Source of the DNA: Clarireedia homoeocarpa
Lineage: Eukaryota > Ascomycota > Leotiomycetes > Helotiales > Rutstroemiaceae
Direction: 5' to 3'
NCBI GenBank assembly: GCA_001465935.1
Contig: LNKV01000025.1
Span: 639,609 to 703,608 of the forward strand
Length of the DNA stretch: 64,000 nt
This document shows positions 54,984 to 64,000 of the stretch, piece by piece. The translations under genes were made by a program, and so were the position numbers. Position 1 is the first letter of the stretch. The number at the start of each line of letters is the position of its first letter. The notes below the pieces were generated by a model, which was not told the DNA's origin, did not search any database, and saw only the letters and a list, made by a program, of their open reading frames with translations.

Positions 54984-56201
54984 TTTGAGGTAGAGGGTGT
55001 TTTGGACATCTTACCTTTGTTGTATATACCCCTTGCGTAAACGAAGCATATGAAGTCGTTCGGTGTTAAGGATATAGCATAGCATAGCGGTTGGAATTCT
55101 TGTATACCTGTTTTGGGGGGATGATCTAATTACGACTCTTGACAATGGATTTGGATGCCAGCTTTTGTATATTAATTTTTCATTATCACTCAAGAAACAA
55201 ATACACTAAGGCCTTTCTATCAATGCCACTTGACTGCATGATATGTCGCGGAGGTACTTTTGTGATAAGGTGTACCAGTAGGTGTACTCAATTATCTGAC
55301 CAACTCTGAACTTCGATATTTAGCTACATAGGATATACCTTTGAGATCTCTATTCTAGTAAATATATATAATAGTTCTCAATATCCAGTTCTGGCTTGAA
55401 TAATTATATATAAGTTCCTAATGTCCAGATTTCACTCAAGCAGTCAGGAAGCCGAAGTTGGTCGGACAGTTCACACACCCACTGGAGGTGTAATGCACAA
55501 ACACGAGATTCTAGTCAGTCCACATCGAACACTTGGCAACCCGACAGAACGCCAACCTCAACAATAAGGTGATTCGAGACCACACACAGTTGCAGTGCGG
55601 ATAACTTCGGCATTTCTGCGACGTGCAACAAAATGGATGCTGGGAAGGCAAATGGGACTTTGAATGGAGGGAATTCGGGATGCGGAGGGGTCAGGGGCGA
55701 GATGGTAAGGTCTGGGAAGAGACGTCTCGGTCAAGCTCTGGGGCTACAGTATGAAGCTGGGTATTCTTTCTTCAAAGCTCTAGCTTTAGGATATCATAAA
55801 TTCATCATAGACCTTGAAATCGAAATCGAAGCCGTGTCGTAACATTGCATGTGGTAGGTAGTTCCTCCTCGCTAAATGTAGGTGCCGATTGCTTACAGTA
55901 TTGCTTTTTTCACCCACAAAGCTCTCGAGAACTGATGTAAGTTTTGCACCCCGCAATATGGAGAGCAGTTTAGATTGCGAAGAAAGTTTCTCCGCCTGGA
56001 CATTAGATTGACGGCGGAAATGCTTGGATGAAGCGCACCAATCAACTCTGACGATCTCGGCCCGAGGAATATCTGGGTTGTAAATTATGGCGGGGTCATT
56101 CTTTCCCAATTTCTACAAGTCAGTTGATGCTCTTGTGCCCCTCCATGAAAGTATTCTGTTTAACGTGAAAATTCCTCCTCTCTTTCTCGTCATCTCTCAC
56201 A
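54984..56201. other. Intergenic region upstream of galactokinase
   Basis: About 1.2 kb, AT-rich around 55330-55420. Small open frames at 55633-55842 (+) and 55786-56109 (-) lack support. The last 100 bp contain pyrimidine tracts consistent with a promoter. Confidence 0.4.
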
Positions 56202-57770
56202 ATGGCAGGAGTTGTTCCCGTCGCAAAGTCTCTCAAGGACATCTACACTGAGGATGCCTTATCGACGCAAACAGAAAGATGGGACAAACTTCTAAAGCAA
56301 TTCAAGAGCAATTATGGACACGATGCGCAATTCGTGTCTCGATCACCCGGGCGTGTAAACATCATTGGCGAACACATTGATTATTCCCTCTATTCGGTTT
56401 TACCTATGGCCATTACCGCAGATGCTCTCCTGGCAGTTTCCACCGAGATTGACAGCAGCGCATCGTCGGACAAGACTTTCAAAGTACGAGTTTCGAACGT
56501 TCAGTCGGAGAAATTCCGGGCACAAGAATTTGATATTCCTTTTGAGACAGTCGAGATTGACTCTACGAAGCACGAATGGACAAATTACCTGAAGTCGGGA
56601 CTGAGAGGAGCATTGGAAATACTGAGGAAGAAACATGGAGCGGGTTTTAGACCAAAGAGTATGGAGGTGTTGATGGACGGAACTGTGCCTTCAGGAGGTG
56701 GGTTGAGTAGCTCTGCCGCCTTTACAACAGCTTCGGCTCTGGCGGTCATGTTCGCGAACGGAGAGGAGTCTATTGACAAGACCCAGTTGACTGAATTGGC
56801 AATTGTTAGCGAGAGGGCAGTAGGAGTGAATTCTGGTGGGATGGATCAATCCGCATCTGTCTTTTCAATTCGCGATTCAGCCTTATACGTTTCCTTCGAC
56901 CCTTCCTTAACCGCACGTCCTGTTCACTTCCCAAAGACTGAGCCAGAGCTCACCTTCGTTATCGCACAATCTTTCGTCGCGGCGGATAAACACGTTACTG
57001 GTCCTGTATGTTATAATCTTAGGGTTGTCGAGTGTAGTCTAGCGGCAGCCTACCTTCACGCTGTTCTCAACAAAACAGATGAGGCTCTCCCTTCAGACTC
57101 CGGGCCATTGGGTGTATCTCTCCGTGGTTTCCATAGAATATACTTCAAGGATTCTAAAGCACCACTGGAGGAGCAACTCACAGAGCTCGTCGAAGTTACA
57201 AAGAAGACCTTGACGAAGGAAGAGGGATACACCCGCGAGGAAATTGCATCCGTTATCAATATGTCCGTTCCAGCGCTAAATGAACGATTCACCTCCACCT
57301 TTCCTGTCCGTGCCGAACGCTTCAAGCTCCGCCAGAGAACCCTGCACGTATTTACCGAAGCGTTGCGAGTTCTAAAATTCATGGACGTCCTCGAAAACCC
57401 TAACTCTCACTTGTCTGCAGACAGTGGTTCATCCACCGAGACCTTCAATAAGAAGTTAGGCGATCTCATGAATGAGACACAAGTAAGCTGCCGAGAAGAC
57501 TACGAATGCAGCTGTCCGGAGCTTGACGAATTATGCGAAATTGCGAAGAAAGCGGGAAGCTATGGAAGCAGATTGACGGGTGCTGGCTGGGGAGGCTGCA
57601 GCGTTCACTTGGTGCCAGCAGATAAAGTAGATGCAGTTATAGAGGCATGGAATAAAGAATATTATAGTAAGAAGGATTTGAGCGCGGAGCAGAAGGCAAA
57701 GGCTGTTGTTGTTAGTAAACCAGGAAGTGGAAGCGCGGTGTTTGTTGTAGAGGGGCAAGCAATTGTATGA
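56202..57770 (+). CDS. gal1: Galactokinase (GHMP kinase)
   Basis: One exon of 522 residues, normal for fungal galactokinase. The galactose signature GRVNIIGEHIDY lies at residues 50-61, the GHMP ATP-binding motif PSGGGLSSSAAF near 165, and the C-terminal GSRLTGAGWGGC near 454. The enzyme phosphorylates alpha-D-galactose to galactose-1-phosphate, the first step of the Leloir pathway, in the cytosol. GAL7 and GAL10 homologs are not in the window, as expected for filamentous fungi where these genes are scattered. The gene's lack of introns is unusual here but not suspicious. Confidence 0.96.
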   Translation: MAGVVPVAKSLKDIYTEDALSTQTERWDKLLKQFKSNYGHDAQFVSRSPGRVNIIGEHIDYSLYSVLPMAITADALLAVSTEIDSSASSDKTFKVRVSNVQSEKFRAQEFDIPFETVEIDSTKHEWTNYLKSGLRGALEILRKKHGAGFRPKSMEVLMDGTVPSGGGLSSSAAFTTASALAVMFANGEESIDKTQLTELAIVSERAVGVNSGGMDQSASVFSIRDSALYVSFDPSLTARPVHFPKTEPELTFVIAQSFVAADKHVTGPVCYNLRVVECSLAAAYLHAVLNKTDEALPSDSGPLGVSLRGFHRIYFKDSKAPLEEQLTELVEVTKKTLTKEEGYTREEIASVINMSVPALNERFTSTFPVRAERFKLRQRTLHVFTEALRVLKFMDVLENPNSHLSADSGSSTETFNKKLGDLMNETQVSCREDYECSCPELDELCEIAKKAGSYGSRLTGAGWGGCSVHLVPADKVDAVIEAWNKEYYSKKDLSAEQKAKAVVVSKPGSGSAVFVVEGQAIV

Positions 57771-58051
57771 GAGCGCGTGAAACACTGTTTCACGTCCAGT
57801 AACATTTACTAAAGATAGAGATTATGATGACACTTCAAGCCCTACAAGCATTGTCCATAAGATGTATGTTGTGTCGATGTGAGCGGGGACGATACAGCTT
57901 TTATAATCCTATCTATGTCCTTGTGCGCTCGTGCACAAAGTGAGGCCGCTTATCGGATGGTTTGCATAACATTTGCATAAACTTTACCCTATCTAGAACC
58001 TTGCTTAGTTGTGGTTTATTGTCCGCAACAACCAAACAAAAACATAACAGA

Positions 58052-59975
58052 ATGGATTCTCCTACAACAGGTTCGGGGGCAAAGAAACATGTGAGGCAGG
58101 CTTCTTCGGGTAGAGGTATGTTCAAATCTCTAAGCAAATTTGCTTTGCGGGATAACGTGTTGTCTACTTTCATGTTTTTGCGAACAAACACGATGCTTTG
58201 AAGTTGCAAGTGACGAGTGTCTACATGCGATGGGAAGCTGAACCAATAGGATGTCTAGATGATATTTAATGCAAAGAGCAGAAAGGAGGTGTAAGTATGC
58301 GCCTTTCTACGGCATCAAGATTTATCTCCGGGAGCAAGGTGAATCGTTCTACTGTTTTGGGCAGACCTATTTGTAAATCCTTTAAATAACAGGTTCCACA
58401 TAGTATCACCCAACTAACAAATTCTTAGCTTTGCCTAGGCGGCCAACTAGGGGGCCTCTGGATATCAGCGAGTATGTGATTGTCCTAATTCAAGAGCGCA
58501 GCTAACAATATCTAAGCTCTCCACTGAATAGCCCGCTATCACCTACAAACTATGTGAATATCTCACACCCAGCCGCCGAGTTTGCACAAAGGCCCCGAAC
58601 ACCACGACTACCTTCCCCAGGACCAGGGTCCAATTTGTCTACTAGCACTTACAAGACAGCTCCTACATCACTATCACCGTCACAAAATGTATCCTTTAGA
58701 TCTAGCGTGTCAACACTCCAAAAAGACTTCTCTCATCTTCTCCGGCCAGAAATCTATCACCCTCTGCCCGTCCTTGACATACCACCTCCGTTTCGCTCAT
58801 CTCCTGCCTCAACCCTCCCACCAAATCCCGACATCAACACGCTGTCTTCCCTCCTTGCATCAGGCTACTTTCGCGCCTCAGCCATCCTAGCAGCATCTCT
58901 TTTGACCTCTACACCTGGCCCTACGTCTCATACTGAGATATTTGACCTCTTCTACATCCGATTGGCATGTCTTACACTTTGCAATCAAACGCAGCTTGCC
59001 GCACACGAGGTAAAGGTACTTGAGGATCTCAATGCAGCTTACTTTCGTGATGAAGAAACCGGAGAGCATATGGTAGGTTGGGAGTTACGTGTCTTGGCTG
59101 TCAGATTACAGGGCCTAGGCTTGGGTGATGCTAGGAGAGGCGTAATAGGATATTACGATCTAGCGCGAGATGCTAGAGCTGCTTTGACAAAGTTGAAGAA
59201 AAGGAAAGCCATGGGCGAGGAGGAAGATATTGATGCCGAGATCGCCTTGTGGGAGAGCCGATTATCTGATTTGGGAATTAGAGTTGCAAGTGCGTTGGTC
59301 GAGATGGAAGACTTGGTGGGAGCAGGGATGCATTTGAAAAGCTTAGAAGTTGGGGGTGCTGGGGATGAGGATTTAAGGATTAAGAAGGCACTGTTATGGT
59401 TATGTCTTGGCGATATCGATAGTGCACGGCAATGTCTGAAGAAGAACGGGGAATCTATAAGTAGTGAGATGGATAAGACCATTCAAGCTTTATCGCTTGT
59501 GGCCGAGGGAGATTATGAAGAAGCTGTCGGGGTTTGGGAGGAGCTTATTGCTAACGAAGACTCTACTGCTGGGAAAGGAGAAAAGGCTATGTGGCGGCAA
59601 AATTTGGGTGTTACCTTACTTTATTTGGGTCGTGGTGAAGAGGTTCGTTTACCCCGCATTCCAATCCCTCTACTTTAAAGTGATCTCCAGATCCCTCCAC
59701 TAACGGCACTCCACATCAACTTCTCCCCTCAAAAGACCTTGTTGCTGCTAACACAAGACCAACAGGCAAAGAACATCCTTGAGGGTCTCATATCAGAAAA
59801 CAATTCTTTCCACGCCTTGACGTTTAATTTGAGCACAATCTACGAGTTATGTACAGAGAGATCTAGGGGATTGAAGTCGGCATTAGCGGAGAAAGTTGCT
59901 GGCATGGTAGATGGGGCTGCGAATGAAGGAGTCGTGAGAGCATGGGAAAAGGTCAATGGCGATTTTAAGCTATGA
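58052..59975 (+). CDS. TRAPP complex subunit 12-like TPR protein
   Basis: Four exons (58052-58115, 58429-58471, 58532-59642, 59766-59975) join in phase to 475 residues. The first 100 residues are disordered and Pro-rich (ALPRRPTRGPLDISDPLSPT; RTPRLPSPGPGS). The rest is a helical TPR array typical of TRAPPC12, with LSSLLASGYFRASAILAASL, WELRVLAVRLQGL and MWRQNLGVTLLYLGRGEE followed by AKNILEGLISENNSFHALTF. TRAPPC12 belongs to metazoan and filamentous-fungal TRAPP III and acts in ER-Golgi traffic and autophagy. The first intron (313 bp) is the longest I find in the window. The third intron uses donor GTTCGT. Confidence 0.82.
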
Positions 59976-60714
59976 GTGCGGGGCTAGGACCTCCGGATGG
60001 ATTAAAAGGTAGTGAGACGGCGGAATAACCGGAGCGGAGTGACGGGGGGCAGTGAAAGTAAACGGCGGAGTGACCGGAGATATACAGAATAAAGTGGTTT
60101 GATTTTCACTTGAATCCCATAATGAAGCATGTCGAAACAATGTCGACGTTAAAGGGTAAGAAGCCCGCCAATGAAGCGTTCACTGCCAGGAGGGAATTAT
60201 GCGGGGAATCAAGGGGGAGAGGAACCTTCATGGTTAGGTTAACTACAAAGTAAAGACTTTCCCTTTGTGCATCTGCCATCTGCCATCTGCCCAATCAATG
60301 TCCATTTTATGCTAAAAGTTTTGCACGGCTTATTCACAGTTGATTCCAACCAATCACCTCGAGCTCCAGCCCAATTCGATCTCGCTTATTTCCCCACATT
60401 TTCGCCTCCGACGCCGGTGGAAAACAGAACACAAGAAATTCTGAAAGTCTCGGGCCCTGACTGTGAATCATACGTATTCTATGCTTTTCGACTTTGGTAA
60501 GAGTCATCTTTTCACTTTTTCATACTGATACCCTTTTTTCCGCCCAGTTTGTTTTTGCTGGTAGCTTTCATCGAGTCCTCTCTTGGAGTTCAATTGAGCC
60601 AAGCCCAATTTGTTTTTAACGATTACTGATTGAATTCACCTCTTTATCGAATTTTGATCGAATCGACGACCTTACCGAAGTCACAAAGTCAAATTTCTCT
60701 CCACTCAATCCAAG
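59976..60714. promoter_or_regulatory. Upstream region of ILV2
   Basis: About 0.74 kb. It holds a heptamer repeat at 60270-60290 and imperfect CGGAGTGAC repeats near 60018-60080. I see no TGACTCA (Gcn4/CpcA) site. Confidence 0.4.
60270..60290. repeat. Heptamer tandem repeat (CATCTGC)x3
   Basis: Three exact copies of CATCTGC. The reverse complement is in the same register as the ATGGCAG repeat at 13041-13068. Confidence 0.85.
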
Positions 60715-63089
60715 ATGCTCAGATCAGCACCTGCTAGACGTGCAATTCGCACGCTCAACGGTAATTCAAGATGGATGGAGAGTGTAGTTGCAACAAGGGC
60801 GTTGAGTAATCGTGTGAAGGCGGCGGGGGGCTTGATGGTGGAGAAGAAGGGAACAAGAAGCCAGGCTACGGCGGCGACTTCACCTTCTGCTGCTACGTAT
60901 GTATCCTTTCTACTTGTATACTGATCACCTACTTGGGGGTCATTGAGCCGTTTATTCATGCTAATGTACGAGATAGGCAAACGAGAGAAAGTCCCAGCCC
61001 GGCTTTCAATAGTTCGACAGCGAGGAGAGATGAGGGGAAAGAATTGGTGGGGCAGGGTTCGAAATACAGGGAAATGGATGAATCGTACGTCTGCGGCCAT
61101 GAATCTCGGGATAAACTTGGGATGAAAGGTAATATGGAAAGAAGTACTGACTGTGGCGTAGATTCATTGGAATGAGTGGTGGTGAAATCTTCCACGAGAT
61201 GATGTTACGGCAAGGTGTTAAGCACATGTGTAAGTTCTCATGCCTTTTCACATAGGAGATACAGCTAATTTCAATCAGTCGGATATGCAGGAGGTGCCAT
61301 TCTACCAGTATTCGATGCGATCTACAACTCTCCACATTTCGAATTTATTCTGCCAAAACACGAACAAGGTGCTGGACATATGGCTGAAGGATATGCCCGC
61401 GCGTCTGGTAAGCCCGGTGTGGTTCTCGTTACGTCTGGGCCTGGTGCTACCAACGTCATTACACCCATGCAGAATGCTTTGTCTGACGGGACACCAATGG
61501 TTGTTTTCTCGGGTCAAGTACCTACAACTGCGATCGGTAGCGATGCTTTCCAAGAAGCTGATGTGATCGGCATCTCGAGGGCATGCACGAAATGGAACGT
61601 TATGGTTAAAAATGTCGCCGAATTACCAAAGAGAATCATGGAGGCTTTCGAGATCGCCACTTCTGGACGACCTGGGCCTGTATTGGTCGATTTGCCAAAG
61701 GACGTTACTGCTGGCATTTTACGAAAAGCCATTCCTACAAGTAGTATCTTGCCTTCTCTTCCAAGCCAGGCATCACGCGCGGCACAAGAATTCCAACAGA
61801 GACAACTTCAGAGCACAATCAAGCGTGTAGCTGATCTGATTAATGTTTCGAAGAAACCAATCATCTACGCAGGTGCAGGTGTCATTGCTCTTCCTGAAGG
61901 ACCAAAACTCCTTAAGGAACTCTCAGAAAAAGCATCTATTCCGGTAACAACAACTCTCCAGGGTCTTGGTGGATATGATGAGTTGGATGAAAAGGCTTTG
62001 CACATGCTTGGTATGCACGGCTCTGCATACGCAAACTTGGCTATGCAAGAGGCCGATCTCATTATCGCTCTCGGTGCTCGATTTGATGATCGTGTGACTG
62101 GAAACGTCACAAAGTTCGCCCCACAAGCCAAGGCCGCAGCTGCTGAAGGCCGTGGTGGTATTGTTCATTTTGAAATCATGCCCAAGAACATCAACAAAGT
62201 CGTTCAAGCAACAGAAGCTGTCGAGGGTGACGTGGCTGCAAACCTTGCTCAACTTCTCCCTGGTGTAGAAATCAGATCCATGTCTGAGCGAAAAGAATGG
62301 TTCGACAAGATCAAGTTCTGGAAGGAGAAATTCCCTTTGTCTGCTTATGCAAGAGCTGAAAGATCTGGTCTCATCAAGCCACAAACTTTGATTGAAGAGC
62401 TCTCGAACCTGACAGCCAACCGAAAAGATGAGACAATTATTTCTACTGGTGTCGGTCAACATCAAATGTGGACCGCACAGCACTTCCGTTGGAGATACCC
62501 AAGAACAATGATCACATCTGGTGGACTCGGCACCATGGGCTTTGGTCTACCCGCTGCAATTGGTGCCAAGGTGGCCCGCCCTGATGCCCTTGTCATTGAT
62601 ATTGACGGTGATGCTTCTTTCAACATGACTCTTACTGAGCTTTCCACCGCTGCTCAATTCAATATTGGCGTCAAGGTGATCGTTCTTAATAACGAGGAAC
62701 AAGGCATGGTCACACAATGGCAAAACATCTTTTATGAGGATAGATATGCACACACCCACAGTGTCAACCCTGACTTCATGAAGTTGGCAGATGCGATGGG
62801 TGTTCAACATAGAAGATGTATCAAGCCAGATGATGTGAAGGATGCTTTGACTTGGTTGATTGAGAGTGATGGTCCGGCATTGTTGGAAGTTGTCACAGAT
62901 AAGAAGGTACCTGTTTTACCGATGGTACCGGGTGGAAGTGCTTTACATGAATTCCTGGTTTATGATGAAGGTTCGTTATGCTCTATGGATGCTTTGATGT
63001 ATTTGTGACTCGTGCTAACATATCAAACAGCCAAAGACAAGGAAAGAAGAAAGTTGATGAAAGAGAGGACTGGCGGCAAACACGAGTAA
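60715..63089 (+). CDS. ilv2: Acetolactate synthase catalytic subunit, mitochondrial (Ilv2)
   Basis: Five exons (60715-60896, 60977-61084, 61162-61229, 61279-62970, 63031-63089) join in phase to 702 residues. The N-terminus MLRSAPARRAIRTLNGNSRW is a mitochondrial presequence. The thiamine-diphosphate glutamate sits in the conserved GHMAEGYARASGKPGV near residue 154. IDGDASFNM near 560 and LNNEEQGMV form the Mg-TPP motif, and VGQHQMWTAQHF and GGLGTMGFGLPAAIGAK are also diagnostic. The enzyme joins two pyruvates, or pyruvate and 2-ketobutyrate, at the start of valine, leucine and isoleucine synthesis. It is the target of AHAS-inhibitor chemistry. The last intron (62971-63030) uses donor GTTCGT; if retained, a 14-residue alternative tail would result. 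Last exon residues KERRKLMKERTGGKHE match the family end. Confidence 0.96.
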
Positions 63090-64000
63090 TTGCCATGCAT
63101 CTCATTCTCTTATGATTAGGGTTTTCAACAATTACACTACGACACTTGAAACGTACTTTCTTCGGATTTATCTTCATTTAGGGCGCATCATCTGCTGAGG
63201 GAATGGATCAAGTAAAAGTTCTTTTATTCTTTTATTTTTTTGCTCCTTTGAGCTTTTCTTGTTGGTTTCGATTCGGTTTGAGCATGGTCTGGCGGGAAAA
63301 GTTAAGTCGTTGTGTCCGCGGCTATTTAGCATAGGAGTAGGTTTGAGTGATGGATAGTGAGCGGGTGGGTGAAGATGACACTGGAATGCGAGATCCGTGG
63401 ATGGTAGAAGAAGAACACAACCGGGGCAATGTTATATAAGAAATGATCTGGGCCGCCCAAATTGGGGCAGGTCTGGTCGTGCGCGGGATAAGAACCTGCG
63501 AGGTGTATATAAGTCAAAGTAGGTACCAGGACATTAATGATGTGGGCTGGTGGATATAGTCGGAGGCATATGAATGAATATGAATGCAATAAGATACAAA
63601 TACATCGGATGATATATGTCCTTCACTATCGCTTGGAGTGTCTTTGCTATTGTGATCAATTCGATTTTCTTACATGCTCCATGGTGACACTGTGTCCTAG
63701 ATCTTGATTGCTTTCTCACCACGCGGTACGAATTATTAGTAATTTGAGGAAGGAGGGCGGCCATGCATGTGAGTATCTCCTTACTACAAGTGAGGTCGAG
63801 TGCGGGAATGAAGATTGATACTCTGCCCTCTGCGGATGTTATCTCACCGGGATACTCTAATCAAATCCCGCCAATATATTATAATATAATACATCCTTTT
63901 CCAAATTTTTACCTTTCAACACACACACCAAGTAGCTTTGTTGCATCAGTAGGTAGGTGTGGTGTCCTAACTATCCGATTCACTTCAGATCTCTGATTTA
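63090..64000. other. 3' flank of ILV2 to window end, no gene seen
   Basis: About 0.9 kb. Contains T-rich runs just after ILV2 (63205-63245) that fit a terminator or UTR. Later open frames are short and unsupported. Confidence 0.4.

Noticed and set aside
55633..55842. Plus-strand 69-codon frame with a good ATG context
   Set aside because: No family match, no introns restoring a longer product, and it overlaps an opposite frame equally weak.

Overview
This window is nuclear DNA of a filamentous ascomycete (Pezizomycotina). Most genes are broken by short introns of about 45 to 70 bp with GT..AG ends and CTAAC-like branch points. The gene content is also diagnostic: a HET-domain gene, an Arn/Mir-type siderophore transporter, a fungal ubiquitin-like (ULD) domain, a fungal transcription-factor-like gene and fungal Ilv2. 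The overall style suggests a leotiomycete (Botrytis/Sclerotinia-like), but that placement is an inference. I saw no ribosomal RNA, tRNA, CRISPR array or intact transposon.

Layout. 0-5 kb: a DUF726 lipase-fold membrane protein (possibly cut by the left edge), then mitochondrial GatC divergent from alpha-SNAP (Sec17). 6-8.5 kb: a HET-domain gene with doubtful reading-frame integrity. 9.8-12.3 kb: a Pro/Gly/His-rich protein joining a ULD domain to a SANT domain, preceded by about 3 kb of gene-free, repeat-bearing DNA. 15-25 kb: EMC2, AP-3 delta, a charged nuclear-type protein, RAMP4/Ysy6 and a small mitochondrial-type protein. 27-31.5 kb: the siderophore transporter with SreA-like GATA sites upstream, then a beta-carbonic anhydrase. 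33-37 kb: a transcription-factor-like gene and a nitroreductase. 38-43 kb: STE24, a hypothetical gene, mitochondrial bL34 and a coiled-coil protein. 44-49 kb: a protein kinase, an NmrA-like reductase and a serine beta-lactamase-like enzyme. 50-64 kb: a RING-CH E3 ligase, a GT31-like glycosyltransferase, galactokinase, TRAPPC12 and acetolactate synthase (ILV2).

Many genes serve the secretory and endomembrane system (Sec17, EMC2, AP-3 delta, RAMP4, Ste24, RING-CH ligase, TRAPPC12, GT31), but they lie on both strands with separate promoters. I see no operon-like or biosynthetic cluster beyond the NmrA-like/beta-lactamase-like pair.

The most notable signals are: a 103-codon acidic open extension in frame behind the GatC stop; an AP-3 delta start codon split by an intron (AT|G) and a RAMP4 intron directly after ATG; a ULD-SANT fusion whose two halves lie in different frames; and one exact plus three near SreA motifs upstream of the siderophore transporter. 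Exon boundaries were inferred by hand from splice signals, phase and family similarity.
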